Below, piece after piece: positions 38,660-47,620 of a stretch of DNA of 50,734 bases. How positions within the stretch are numbered: position 1 is the first letter of the stretch; each line of letters opens with the position of its first letter. The notes beneath the pieces are model-generated. The model was given only the letters and a program-made list of their open reading frames with translations, was not told the origin of the DNA and made no database searches. Source of the DNA: Streptomyces sabulosicollis (GTDB lineage Bacteria; Actinomycetota; Actinomycetes; Streptomycetales; Streptomycetaceae); assembly GCF_016103465.1 (NCBI RefSeq), contig NZ_JAEEAP010000010.1:1-50734 (forward strand), written 5' to 3'. Made by a program: the position numbers and the translations under genes.

Positions 38660-39943
38660 TCACCGCCCGCCCGCCTTGGCCCACTCCTGGTCCAGGAGCT
38701 CGGCCGCCTGCGCGCCGTCGGTCTTGCCCGCGACGATCTGCTGGGCGATGGCGAACACCTTGTCGCTCATGCCGGGCAGCAGCGCGTCGTCGCCGGTCTC
38801 CACGGTGAAGGCGTTGACCACCTTGCCGGACCGCAGCACCTTCAGGGTGTCCTGGTAGACCGGGCCCATCGTCGGCGGTCGGTATCCCTTGATCGCGATG
38901 ATGGCGGCGTCGGTCTTCACCAGGACGTCGTTGTTGGCGGTGTTCTGGTTGAACGCGAGCGCGAAGGTCTTGGCGGCTTCGAGGTTCTTGGCGTGGGCGT
39001 TCACGATCGGGCCGCCGCCGGTGTACGCGGGGACCACGGTCGTGCCGTCGTCGGTCGGCCAGGCGAAGACGCCGATGCCGAAGGGGAGTTCCTTGGCGTC
39101 GACGGAGGCGGCGAACCACGAACCCATCGGATACATCGCGCCCTTGCCGTCCAGGAACGCCTTCTCGGTGGACGGGTAGTCGCGCGAGAGCCCCGCCTTG
39201 TCGATGTACCCCTTCTTCACCAGGTCGGCGAGTTTTTGCGTGGCCCTCACGAAGAGCGGGTCGGAGAACCTCGCCTCGCCCGCGCGGCGCCGGACCAGGA
39301 AGTCGGGACGCTCGCGGTAGACATCGGCTCCGACCAGTGCGATCCACGGGTACGCGGCGGCGAAGGCGTCCTTGCCGCCGCCGCCCACCACGAAGGGGTT
39401 GATGTCCTTCGCCTTCAACTTCGCCGCCGTCGCGAGGAGTTCGGCGTACGTCCTCGGCGGATCGGTGATGCCCGCCCGTGCGAACAGCTTCTTGTTGTAG
39501 TAGACGAGCGGGGTCGGCTGTGTGTTGTAGGGGAGCTGGTAGATCTTGCCGCCCAGTGGGTTGGAGCCCGGGTACTGGTAGGCGGCCAGTTCCTTCTCGC
39601 TCCACGCGTACAGGTGGCCGCTCTCGGCGAAGCCGGACGGTGCGACGGCCTGCATCACGTCCGGGAGTTGACCGGAGGCGAGGAGCTGCTTGGCGTAGGC
39701 GGTCCGCTCGCCCGCACTGGGCGCGACGATCTTCTTGACCTTGATGTCCGGATGGGCGTCGGTCACCCGCTTGATAGCCGTGTCCCAGTAGTCCGGTGTG
39801 AGGTTGGGCGTCTCGAAGACGAGGAAGGAGACCTCCTTCGCCCCGCCCGCCGAGGCGTTGGATCCGTAGCCCCCGCTTCCCACGGGGGCGCAGGCGGCGA
39901 TCAGTAGGAGCGCGAGTGCGCCGGGACGGAGTGCCTTTCTCAT
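38660..39943 (-). CDS. Carbohydrate ABC transporter substrate-binding lipoprotein
   Basis: A 427-residue family 1 binding protein. The lipobox is LIAAC with Cys18. The mature part has the usual VSFLVFETPNLTPDYWDTAI, YAKQLLASGQLPDV, YQLPYNTQPTPLVYYNKKLF and GAMYPMGSWFAAS segments. It opens the operon with the two permeases, dehydrogenase and GH95-like hydrolase, so it probably binds an oligosaccharide or sugar released outside the cell. GGGAGA precedes the ATG. The promoter is overlapped by the AT-rich inverted repeat shared with the ROK gene. Confidence 0.92.
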   Translation of the reverse strand: MRKALRPGALALLLIAACAPVGSGGYGSNASAGGAKEVSFLVFETPNLTPDYWDTAIKRVTDAHPDIKVKKIVAPSAGERTAYAKQLLASGQLPDVMQAVAPSGFAESGHLYAWSEKELAAYQYPGSNPLGGKIYQLPYNTQPTPLVYYNKKLFARAGITDPPRTYAELLATAAKLKAKDINPFVVGGGGKDAFAAAYPWIALVGADVYRERPDFLVRRRAGEARFSDPLFVRATQKLADLVKKGYIDKAGLSRDYPSTEKAFLDGKGAMYPMGSWFAASVDAKELPFGIGVFAWPTDDGTTVVPAYTGGGPIVNAHAKNLEAAKTFALAFNQNTANNDVLVKTDAAIIAIKGYRPPTMGPVYQDTLKVLRSGKVVNAFTVETGDDALLPGMSDKVFAIAQQIVAGKTDGAQAAELLDQEWAKAGGR

Positions 39944-39994
39944 GGTTCTCCCAGGTGGACCGGGGGATTCGGGATCCCGTGGACGCGGCCTCGT

Positions 39995-40022
39995 ATTATT
40001 AAATCTTGGGAGGTTTAATAAT
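39995..40022. promoter_or_regulatory. AT-rich ROK-type operator between divergent genes
   Basis: ATTATTAAA (39995-40003) and TTTAATAAT (40014-40022) are a perfect 9-bp inverted repeat with a 10-bp spacer, a striking AT island. On the - strand it contains a TAATAAT -10-like box for the sugar operon; on the + strand it covers the expected -35 of the ROK gene, whose -10 is probably TAGCAT (40036-40041). Binding would repress both directions. Confidence 0.75.
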
Positions 40023-40092
40023 TCTCCCTATCTTCTAGCATTGCTGACGACGGTGCTGCAAGGGCAACCGCACCACGAGAGCGGGGAGTTGC

Positions 40093-41235
40093 ATGGCAAG
40101 GCTGTTGGGCGGGGACCCGTCGCTCCTGCGTCGGCTCAACATCGCGGCCGTCCTGCGCACGTTGTACGACGCCGATGAGCTGACCCTCACCGAACTGGTG
40201 AAGTCGAGCGAGGTTTCCCGGGCCACCGTGGAGGAGATCATCGCCGACCTGGAGCGGCAGGGGCTCGCCGAGGAGGTGACGCTCCCGCCCGATGTGCCAC
40301 GCCGCGTGGGGAGGCCCGCCAAGCGCTACCGGTTCCGGCGGGACGCCGGGCATGTGGCGGGGCTGGACATCGGCCCGCACAAGGTGCTGTGCCTGGTCGC
40401 GGATCTGCGCGGCGAGATCGTCGCCGGTGCCCGGGCCGATGTGGAACCGCGGATGAGCGCGGCCGAACGGCTGGACGTGGCACGCGCCATGGTCGAGCGG
40501 GCCACCGAAGGCCACGACGGGCTGCGGGCGCTGGGCGTGGGGACCACCGGTGTCGTCTCGATGGGCAAGGTGGTGCGCAGCGACCGGCTGCCGGACTGGC
40601 AGGGCGTCGACCTGGCCGTCGAGTTGGGCGCCGGACGCCCCTACCCGGTGTTCGCGGGCAACGACACCAAGCTCGCGGCGCTGGCCGAGCACTGGCGCGG
40701 AGCGGCGCGGGACTTCGACGACGTGGTCCATCTCCTGCTCGGGCGGAGCATCTCGCTCGGGCTGCTGATCGGCGGGAAGCTGCACCTCGGCTACAACGGT
40801 GGCGCGGGGGAAATCGGTGTGCTGCGCGACCTCGGTTGGTACACGGCGCTCGACCGGATCCTGGCGTACGGGACGGACGACCCGGACGCCGGGCCGTCCG
40901 GCGAGGCCGCCGAGCGGGTGTTCGACGCGGTACGGCGCGGCGACCCGGAGGCGGAGGCGATCGTGACGGCGTTCGTGGCCGACCTCGCCACCGGTGTCGC
41001 GGCCACCGTGCTGACCGTGGACCCGCAGCTCGTGGTGATCGGCGGCGGGCTGTCCCGGGCGGGAGCCCTGCTGGCCGAGCCGCTCCGCGCGGAGCTGGCC
41101 CGGCTGTGCCTGTTCCCCGTCCAGGTCGAGGCGTCGGTGCTGGGCGACGAGTCGGTGGCCCTGGGCGCGGTGCGGCTGGCGCTCGACCGGGTCCAGGCGG
41201 AGCTCTTCGACGTGGCGGAGGCCCCGAGGGGCTAG
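40093..41235 (+). CDS. ROK family transcriptional regulator
   Basis: A 380-residue repressor. The N-terminal winged helix (about 10-80) has LTELVKSSEVSRATVEEIIA and the wing RRVGRPAKRYRFR. The ROK kinase-like domain has VAGLDIGPHKVLCLVAD, GVGTTGVV, VFAGNDTKLAALAEHWRG, YNGGAGEIGVL and VVIGGGLSRAG. The usual His and Cys zinc ligands after GEIG are absent (GEIGVLRDLGWYTALD), so no structural zinc is expected. It should respond to the imported sugar and control the divergent uptake operon through the AT-rich repeat. Confidence 0.92.
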   Translation: MARLLGGDPSLLRRLNIAAVLRTLYDADELTLTELVKSSEVSRATVEEIIADLERQGLAEEVTLPPDVPRRVGRPAKRYRFRRDAGHVAGLDIGPHKVLCLVADLRGEIVAGARADVEPRMSAAERLDVARAMVERATEGHDGLRALGVGTTGVVSMGKVVRSDRLPDWQGVDLAVELGAGRPYPVFAGNDTKLAALAEHWRGAARDFDDVVHLLLGRSISLGLLIGGKLHLGYNGGAGEIGVLRDLGWYTALDRILAYGTDDPDAGPSGEAAERVFDAVRRGDPEAEAIVTAFVADLATGVAATVLTVDPQLVVIGGGLSRAGALLAEPLRAELARLCLFPVQVEASVLGDESVALGAVRLALDRVQAELFDVAEAPRG

Positions 41236-41242
41236 CCGTCGC

Positions 41243-41278
41243 CCCGTAGGCGGTGCGGACCGCCGCGCCGCCTACGGG
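41243..41278. terminator. 11-bp bidirectional terminator
   Basis: CCCGTAGGCGG (41243-41253) pairs perfectly with CCGCCTACGGG (41268-41278), between the convergent ROK and PixA/AidA-family genes. Confidence 0.65.
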
Positions 41279-41309
41279 ACTCGCCGCTACCCGACCGCGG
41301 GGAGGAGCG

Positions 41310-41816
41310 TCAGGAGCGCTTCTCGATGGTGATGAAGGGATCCCACTGGAAGTACCCCACCAGCCGCAGGTCGCTGTCCAGGATCTGGAAGGAGAAGTGG
41401 TAGGTGACCTCGCCGATCTTGTTGACGTCCGCCTCCCAGAAGTGGTCCTCGTAGTCCTGGGTGTCGAAATCGGGCCGGTCGGTGGCCCCCTCCTTCGGGA
41501 TCGGATAGGTGCCGTCGCCGATCACGATGCGCGGTGTGCTGATGAGCGGGTCATAGCTCGCGTACCGGTACAGCAGGGCGCAGTACTCGCTGTTGAGCGA
41601 CAGCGTCGTCTCGCGCCACCGGATGATGTCCCTGGGGTTGGCCCGGAAGTTCAGCTCGGCCCCCGAGGTGCCGATGACGCGGTCCTGACGCGTCGTCATA
41701 TAGATCAGGCTCTGGTCGATCTGCGTCGGCGCGTCATAGTCCTTCGACGCGTCGGGATACCGCTTGGCGATCGAGGACGCGTCGAACGCGATCAACACGT
41801 TGATGATTTCCGACAT
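41310..41816 (-). CDS. PixA/AidA-family (inclusion-body family) protein
   Basis: A 168-residue cytoplasmic protein. It starts with the family hallmark SEIINVLIAFDASSIAKRYP and contains QIDQSLIYMTTRQD and TYHFSFQILD. PixA of Xenorhabdus forms crystalline inclusions and AidA of Ralstonia is quorum-regulated; lectin-like roles have been proposed, but no enzymatic function is known. It lies 4 bp after the ThDP-enzyme stop with GGAG before the ATG, so it is the last gene of a three-gene operon with an amine oxidase and a decarboxylase. Its place with such enzymes is unusual. Codon use is slightly less GC-extreme than that of its neighbours. Confidence 0.8.
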   Translation of the reverse strand: MSEIINVLIAFDASSIAKRYPDASKDYDAPTQIDQSLIYMTTRQDRVIGTSGAELNFRANPRDIIRWRETTLSLNSEYCALLYRYASYDPLISTPRIVIGDGTYPIPKEGATDRPDFDTQDYEDHFWEADVNKIGEVTYHFSFQILDSDLRLVGYFQWDPFITIEKRS

Positions 41817-41820
41817 GCTC

Positions 41821-43667
41821 CTACTCCCCTTTCACTTTGTACGCCATCGCCCGCGGGTAGTCGTGCCGGTGCAGACGGACGCGGACCAGCAGTGGCCCGG
41901 CGTTGACCGGGTCGGTCGGGTCGGTGAGGCGGGCCAGCAGCTCGTCCAGCTCGGCGGCGTGCGCCACGCTGATCCCGTGCGCCGGGGTCTTCTTGCCGGC
42001 GAAGACATCCGCCAGCCGCTCGTAGTGCCACGGGTGGAGGACGTTGTAGAAGTCCGCGCCCTCGGTGTCATCGGCGCCGTGGGAGTCCCGGTCCGCGTAG
42101 TAGGACGGGTGCACCAGCATCTGCTCGATGCCGTAGAAGTGCCCGTTGTCCATCACGAACACCACCGACCGCAGCCCGAGCCTGGTGTGGGTGGAGATCT
42201 CCTGGCAGGTCTCCTGGAAGGCGCCGTCGCCGACGAACACCATCGGGCGGGCGTGGCCGCGCTCGGGGGCGAGCGCCGCGCCGGTGGCGGCGCCCACGGA
42301 CCAGCCGATCGACAGCCAGCTGATCTGCGACAGGAAGCCGCCCGCGGGCAGGGTCAGGTTCATCGAGCCGATGAGGGAGAACGCGGCGTCGGAGACCACC
42401 GTCCAGCTCTCCCGGGTCTCCTTGCCCAGGAAGTGGTTGATCCGGTCGAACACCCCGTCGTAGGTGAGCCGTTCACCGGACCGGGACGAGGAGCCACCGG
42501 CGCGGAGCGTCGTGGCGCGGTGGTCCTGGAGGGAGGCGGGACGGCCCTCGGACGCGCCGTGGTGGGCGTGGGCCTCGGCGTAGTAGTCGGCGGTCAGACC
42601 ACCGGAGCCGAAGCGCGCCACCAGCGCGTCCTGGAGGGCCGGTATCAGCCGGGCGAGCTGGACGTCGGGGAAGTACTGGGTGCCGACGCTGACGCCGCCC
42701 CGGGCGGCCACCACCCAGTCCGTGCCGACACACAGCTCACCGCCCAGGTTCTTCGAGGTGGACCAGGTGCCGAGGCCGATCCGGCAGGTGGCCCAGTCCT
42801 TGAAGACCGAGTGCACATCCGGGTGGCTGGCCTTGCCGTTGTAGACGCCGTGGAACTGCGGCAGCCACTCGTCGAGGACGGCCTTGGCGCCGACGGTGGT
42901 GCAGAACGGCACCCCGGTGGCCTGCGTCAGACCGGTGAGCTGCCCGTCGAGGCGGAATCGCTCGACCTCCTCGCCCGCCCACACGATAGGGCGGGGCCTG
43001 CCGTCCGGGCCGGGGTGCTCCTCGACCAGCGCGAGGATCGCGGCGACGGCGCCCGCCAGCATGGCCTGGTTGCGGGCGCTGAACGGCCGCTCGCGCCGCA
43101 GCAGCGGTTGCTCGGCGACGGCACACGGCTCGTCCCACAGGTCCTCCATCACCTCCAGGTAGACGGGCCTGCGCTCGGACAGACAGGCGGTGAGCGCGGC
43201 GTCGATCTGGCCCGGGGCGAGGCCCGGGTTGGAGATGACCTGCGCCTCCACGGTGACCTGCCGGTAGGCGTCCAGGTTGCTCTCCCGGCGCGGGCTCATA
43301 TGGGAGGTGAGCAGGCCGAGGGCGCGGTAGTTCTGCCACTGCTCGTACGGCGGGCAGGCGTTGATGGCGATGAGCGGGACGTGCTCCACATACGCCCCGC
43401 CACAGGCGTTGAGCAGGTTGAACGCGCCGACGCTGTAGGTGACCGCGGCCGCGCCGATGCCGTGGAGCCGGGCGTAGGAGTCGGCCGCCTGGCCGGCGCC
43501 GCCCTCGGTGGGGTGCCGACCCACTCGACGTCGCCCTCGGCCCGCAGGGTGGTGAGGAACGGGCCGAGGTGGTTGCCGGGCACCCCGAACAGATGGGTGA
43601 TGCCCAGCTCGGCCAGGCGGCGGGCCAGATAGCGGGCGACCGTGCACTCGGGGGTGATCGCGGTCAC
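41821..43667 (-). pseudogene. ThDP-dependent alpha-keto acid decarboxylase, frameshifted near its N-terminus
   Basis: From GTG 43667 (SD AGGAGGA) the frame gives RYLARRLAELGITHLFGVPG and EGDVEWVGT, then must shift to read TEGGAGQAADSYARLHGIGA and continue to the stop at 41821. One base is missing at a GGGG run (+ strand 43510-43513), immediately before the ThDP-activating Glu (TEGG). Restored length is about 615 residues. The rest is intact: PYR domain, central domain and PP domain with GDGAFQETCQEI and the Mg/ThDP Asn (DNGHFYG). Relatives decarboxylate pyruvate, indolepyruvate or phenylpyruvate. It overlaps the amine oxidase by GTGA. Mutation and sequencing error are both possible. Confidence 0.85.
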
Positions 43668-45700
43668 GAACGGTCCTCCTGGTTCGGGTGCGGTGTGGTG
43701 AGGGGCGGGGCCTGGTGGACGGCGACGGCGGCGCGGACGGCGCTCTCCAGGGCGCCCTCGATCCAGGCGTGCTTGAGCGAGGTGTGCTCCCCGGCGAAGT
43801 GCACCGGGCCCTCGGGGCGGGAGGCGTCCAGGTGGAAGCTGGTCATCTGGTGCGGGGTGTACGTGGCGGCCTCGCCGAAGGCGTACGGGTCGCGGGCCCA
43901 GCTCTTGGTGGCGCCCAGGCCGGTGAAGAACACCTCGATGCGGCGGCCGTGCAGGGCCTGGAGGTTGCGCAGGGCGTAGACATAGCGCTCCGCCTCGCGC
44001 ATGGAGTCCCAGCGCGCGGCGTCGTCGGACCAGGAGTACGAGGCGAGCACCACACCGCCGGTGCTGCCCTCGACCGGGTGCGACGGGTAGTACATGAACC
44101 GGTTGGGGTTGTCGGTGGCCGAGCCTCCGCCGAAGCAGTGGGTGGCGGGGCGCACGGCCGGGCCGCGCAGCGGCATGACGCTGTTGACCTGGCGTAACTC
44201 CTCGGTGACCGCGCTGTCCTTGACCGCGGCGCCGAGCGGGTCGCGGCCCGCCCCGGCGAGCGCGGGGACCGGATCGGCGCCGGTCCCACCGCCGCGCTGG
44301 TAGTACTCGTAGAGGCCCGGTGCGATGCTCTCCAGCTCGTCGCGCCAGTCGTCCTCGGTGAACTCCCACCACCGGTGGCTGAACTCCAGCAGCACCTTGG
44401 TGGCCGAGTCGTAGTGGGTCTCGATGATGGCGCGGCGCTTCTTGTACGACATCGAGGGGACGATCTCCACGAAGCGCAGGGTGGAGAACGGGATGGTGAC
44501 GATCGCCAGGTCCGCGGTCCACAGGCGGGTGGGGCCCGCCGGGTTGTCCTCGGCGACGGTCCGCACGGCCACGCCCCACCCGTCGGGTCCGACGGCACCG
44601 GTGCCCTCGGGGCCGGAGTCGCGGCTGGGGTCGAAGTACTCCAGGTGGATCATGCGGTGGCCGAACCGCACCTCGTCGCGCAGACCCCGGTGGAGGGCGT
44701 CCGGCAGCCGCCAACTGCCCCCCGGTATCTCCCAGTAGCGCACATCGGGGCTGATGTCGGTGTGGCTCAGGAAGCTGTGGAAGAAGGAGAGATGGAGCCG
44801 CGAGGACATGTTCTCCAGCGTTCCGACGGCCTCGATCGCCTCGTCGCTGAGCCCGGCGTAGTCGCGCAGGAAGCCACCCATCGAATAGCCGTCGAAGTCG
44901 TGGATCACCTGGGCCCAGCCCTCGATCCACGCCTCGAGCGGCTTGTTGACGCGCTGCCCGTCCACGACGTCGGAGTAGTAGTCCCGCACGCTCTCCAGCG
45001 CGTCGTCGACCATCCGCACGGCGGGGGCGCGGACCTCGTCATCGGTGAGGTGGAAACCCTCGTTGATCTTCTCCGGGACGGCGCCGTAGTCGGCGCGCCG
45101 CACCTGGACGCGGTTGGTGCGGATCCAGGTGTTGCCGCGCTTGTCGGGCGCGCGGAAGTCGGGGCTCTCGTCGCCGTAGGTCCAGGTGCGGCCGGTGAAG
45201 GAGGTGTACGTCACCGGGGGGACGGGGACATCGGGGCCGCTGCCGGTGGCGGGGTCGACGTCCACGTTGTAGAAGAGGCGGCGGCCGAGCCCGAGTTTGT
45301 CGACGAGGGCGAGGACGAGCGGGTGGAAGTCGGGCAGCCGCATGGCGCCGGCCTCGGCGTACTGGGCGGCGTCGTCGAACGGCTGGTGGTGTTTGGTGGT
45401 GCGGAAGGTCTTGATGCGCCCGCCGACACGGCCGGTGTTGGCCTCCAGGATGGTGACGTCGTGGCCCGCGTCCTTCAGCAGACGGCCGGCCACCAGGCCG
45501 GTGATGCCCGCGCCGATGATGAGGACCTTCTTGCGGGGGTGACGGGTGACGCCGAGGCTGCCCGTGTCGATGAGGGTGTGGAGATAGCCGAGTTTGAGGT
45601 CGGTGTTGTCCGGGCCGACGAGGAGGAGTTCGCGGGCCAGCTTGAGACAGGTCTGCCAGCGCGCACGGGTGGCGGAGTTATCGCGTGGAGCTTCGGTCAT
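43664..45700 (-). CDS. Flavin-dependent amine / L-amino acid oxidase (monoamine oxidase family)
   Basis: A 678-residue FAD enzyme. After about 55 helical residues it has the dinucleotide motif [17 protein letters not shown] and the GG motif [12 protein letters not shown]; the C-terminal FAD-binding stretch includes VHFAGEHTS, followed by [13 protein letters not shown]. Length and N-terminal extension recall L-amino acid oxidases and tryptophan/phenylalanine 2-monooxygenases rather than the shorter amine oxidases. With the decarboxylase that overlaps it, it could turn an amino acid into a keto acid and then an aldehyde. ATG 45700 has no Shine-Dalgarno but a TACGAT -10 box 8 nt upstream, which suggests a leaderless mRNA. 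Confidence 0.87.
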   Translation of the reverse strand: MTEAPRDNSATRARWQTCLKLARELLLVGPDNTDLKLGYLHTLIDTGSLGVTRHPRKKVLIIGAGITGLVAGRLLKDAGHDVTILEANTGRVGGRIKTFRTTKHHQPFDDAAQYAEAGAMRLPDFHPLVLALVDKLGLGRRLFYNVDVDPATGSGPDVPVPPVTYTSFTGRTWTYGDESPDFRAPDKRGNTWIRTNRVQVRRADYGAVPEKINEGFHLTDDEVRAPAVRMVDDALESVRDYYSDVVDGQRVNKPLEAWIEGWAQVIHDFDGYSMGGFLRDYAGLSDEAIEAVGTLENMSSRLHLSFFHSFLSHTDISPDVRYWEIPGGSWRLPDALHRGLRDEVRFGHRMIHLEYFDPSRDSGPEGTGAVGPDGWGVAVRTVAEDNPAGPTRLWTADLAIVTIPFSTLRFVEIVPSMSYKKRRAIIETHYDSATKVLLEFSHRWWEFTEDDWRDELESIAPGLYEYYQRGGGTGADPVPALAGAGRDPLGAAVKDSAVTEELRQVNSVMPLRGPAVRPATHCFGGGSATDNPNRFMYYPSHPVEGSTGGVVLASYSWSDDAARWDSMREAERYVYALRNLQALHGRRIEVFFTGLGATKSWARDPYAFGEAATYTPHQMTSFHLDASRPEGPVHFAGEHTSLKHAWIEGALESAVRAAVAVHQAPPLTTPHPNQEDRS

Positions 45701-45708
45701 AGCTTGCG

Positions 45709-45714
45709 ATCGTA
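45709..45714 (-). promoter_or_regulatory. -10 box of the amine oxidase operon, leaderless-type
   Basis: On the - strand TACGAT (TANNNT) ends 8 nt before ATG 45700. It lies just downstream of the GAAGAAAC inverted repeat. Confidence 0.5.
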
Positions 45715-45719
45715 GCTTT

Positions 45720-45743
45720 GAAGAAACGATTTCTTGTTTCTTC
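45720..45743. promoter_or_regulatory. Inverted-repeat operator before the amine oxidase operon
   Basis: GAAGAAAC (45720-45727) and GTTTCTTC (45736-45743) are a perfect inverted repeat. A nested palindrome AAGAAA-CGA-TTTCTT covers 45721-45735. The site sits in the -35/spacer region of the amine oxidase promoter. No regulator gene is adjacent. Confidence 0.6.
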
Positions 45744-46120
45744 GACAAGGTAATGTATGGGTAAAGTCCTAAAGGGGCGGACCTGATGTCTGACGGAATT
45801 TCGACTTGCTGGTTTTTTCCCGGGAGGAGCCCGGGGTCCGGCAGGGACGGGTGCTCCACCAGGGGCCGCGGGGGCGGGGAGGCGTGACGGCGTCGGCGTC
45901 TCGGTGAACTCGGTGGCCATCGCGGCGACGGGCGCAACGGGTCCGGGTCGGCCATATGCGCGATGTGGACGGACGTCGAACTCCTGCCCGAAAAGGGAGA
46001 AAGGGCCGCCGCACCAACACCTGTGGCCGCTCGGGTGCCCCTCAGAAACCCATTCCGGTGGGGCCGGCGGTCCATCCGAATTGCTTTCAGGCCGCCAAGG
46101 AGGTGGCGTACGGGAAATGA
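45744..46120. other. Intergenic region without a supported gene
   Basis: The first 90 bp are AT-rich for this genome (GTAATGTATGGGTAAAGTCC, GGAATTTCGACTTGC, then a TTTTTT run at 45813-45818), part of the amine oxidase upstream region. The remainder is GC-rich. Short open frames exist on both strands but show no recognisable domain. Confidence 0.4.
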
Positions 46121-46158
46121 GAGGAGCGGGTTTCCGGCGCGCCGGAAACCCGCTCCTC
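46121..46158. terminator. 38-bp perfect palindrome after the MFS gene
   Basis: GAGGAGCGGGTTTCCGGC (46121-46138) and its exact reverse complement (46141-46158) flank GC. It begins 14 bp beyond the MFS stop on the - strand side, so it is a very strong terminator. Confidence 0.8.
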
Positions 46159-46172
46159 CGCTGGGTGGGGCC

Positions 46173-47531
46173 TCAGCGCTGGGTCGTCACCGCTTCCCGG
46201 CCCGCCGTGCCGTCCCGCGCGACCGCACCCGCCTGCGCGTCCAGGCCGCGGCGGAAGGTCTCGGGAGCGGCCGCCATCGTCGCCGCGGCGATGAGGGCGC
46301 CCGCGGCCACCAGGGCCATCAGGCTCCAGGACGCCCCGCCGCTCCACAGGACCACCGATGTGGCGAGCATCGGCGTGAAGCCGCCGAGCACCACGCTGCC
46401 CGCCTGGTAACCGATGGACACTCCGCTGTAGCGGACCCGGGCGGGGAACAGCTCGGCGTAGAACGCGGCCAGCGGGCCGAACACCGCGCCGTGCCCCAGG
46501 GCCATCATCACGACCAGGGCCAGACAGATCAGCACCGGCGACCGGGTGTCCACCATCAGGAAGAACGGCCCCGCGAAAGCCGCCATGAAGAGCGCGCCCC
46601 CGATGAACACCGGCCGCCGGCCCACCCGGTCCGAGAGCGCGCCCCACAGCGGGATCACGGCGATGTCCACCGCGGCGGCGACCATCACCCCCGTCAGTCC
46701 CACCTGGCGTGACAGACCGAGCTGTTCGGAGAGGTAGGTGAGGATGAAGACGGTGAAGATGTAGTAGTTGCCGCCCTCCGCGAACCGGGCGCCGATGGCG
46801 ATCAGCACCTCCTTGGGGTGCTTGCGCACCACGTCGACCAGGGGCCGCCGGGACCGCCCCCCGCTCTCGGCGGCCTGGACGATCGACTCGGGCTCCGAGA
46901 TCCGGAACCGGATGTAGAGGCCGACACCGGCCAGCAGCGCGCTGGCGAGGAAGGGCAGCCGCCACCCCCACGCCAGGAACCGCTCATCCGGCAGCAGGGA
47001 CACGGCGCTGAAGACACCGGTGCCGAGCAGCAGCCCCGCCGAGACCCCGGTCTGCGGCCACGCCCCGTACAGCCCGCGCCGGCCGCTCGGTGCGTGCTCG
47101 ACCGCCATGAGCACCGCGCCACCCCACTCGCCGCCGACCGCGAACCCCTGCACCAGACGCAGGAAGACCAGCAGGGCGGGCGCCCACAGACCGATCCGGT
47201 CGTGGGTCGGCAGCAGGCCGATCAGGGTCGTGGCCGCCCCCATCAGGGTCAGTGTCACCACGAGGGTGGCCTTGCGGCTGACCTTGTCCCCGTAGTGCCC
47301 GGCCACGAACCCGCCCACCGGACGGGCCAGGAACCCGGCCGCGAAGGTCGCGAAGGCGGCCATGATCCCGGCGGCCGAGCTGACCTGCGGGAAGAACAGC
47401 CGATTGATGACCAGGGCGGCCGCGGTCCCGTAGATCGTGAAGTCGTACCACTCGATCACGCTGCCGATGGTGCTGGACGACAGTGCCCGCCTGGCCGGGG
47501 CCCCTGACGCCGTCGATGCTCCGGAGGGCAT
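46173..47531 (-). CDS. MFS transporter, metabolite:H+ symporter (MHS) type
   Basis: A 452-residue protein with 12 predicted membrane segments. MHS hallmarks are the start [39 protein letters not shown] (motif A), [20 protein letters not shown] and the repeated motif A at [13 protein letters not shown]. Members import shikimate, alpha-ketoglutarate, proline/betaine, citrate or aromatic acids. GGAGGAGG precedes the ATG. It follows the histidinol-dehydrogenase-like gene by 89 bp and probably imports that enzyme's substrate. Confidence 0.92.
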   Translation of the reverse strand: MPSGASTASGAPARRALSSSTIGSVIEWYDFTIYGTAAALVINRLFFPQVSSAAGIMAAFATFAAGFLARPVGGFVAGHYGDKVSRKATLVVTLTLMGAATTLIGLLPTHDRIGLWAPALLVFLRLVQGFAVGGEWGGAVLMAVEHAPSGRRGLYGAWPQTGVSAGLLLGTGVFSAVSLLPDERFLAWGWRLPFLASALLAGVGLYIRFRISEPESIVQAAESGGRSRRPLVDVVRKHPKEVLIAIGARFAEGGNYYIFTVFILTYLSEQLGLSRQVGLTGVMVAAAVDIAVIPLWGALSDRVGRRPVFIGGALFMAAFAGPFFLMVDTRSPVLICLALVVMMALGHGAVFGPLAAFYAELFPARVRYSGVSIGYQAGSVVLGGFTPMLATSVVLWSGGASWSLMALVAAGALIAAATMAAAPETFRRGLDAQAGAVARDGTAGREAVTTQR

Positions 47532-47554
47532 GGCTGCCTCCTCCTCTTCTCGCG

Positions 47555-47591
47555 CGGCTCTTGTGCGCGTTCTGCACGGCTCTTGTGCGCG
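47555..47591 (+). repeat. Two 15-bp direct repeats between the HisD-like and MFS genes
   Basis: CGGCTCTTGTGCGCG occurs at 47555-47569 and 47577-47591, a 22-bp period, within the 89-bp spacer. Confidence 0.7.
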
Positions 47592-47620
47592 GATGCCGAT
47601 CGGATGGGTCACACGAGGGG

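Noticed and set aside
41764-43632. A 622-codon + strand frame opposite the ThDP enzyme
   Set aside because: Composition is typical of a shadow frame, while the - strand encodes intact ThDP-binding motifs.
45678-46410. Small open frames on both strands of the amine oxidase-MFS spacer
   Set aside because: They overlap the promoter, operator or terminator, have no good ribosome site and show no recognisable domain.
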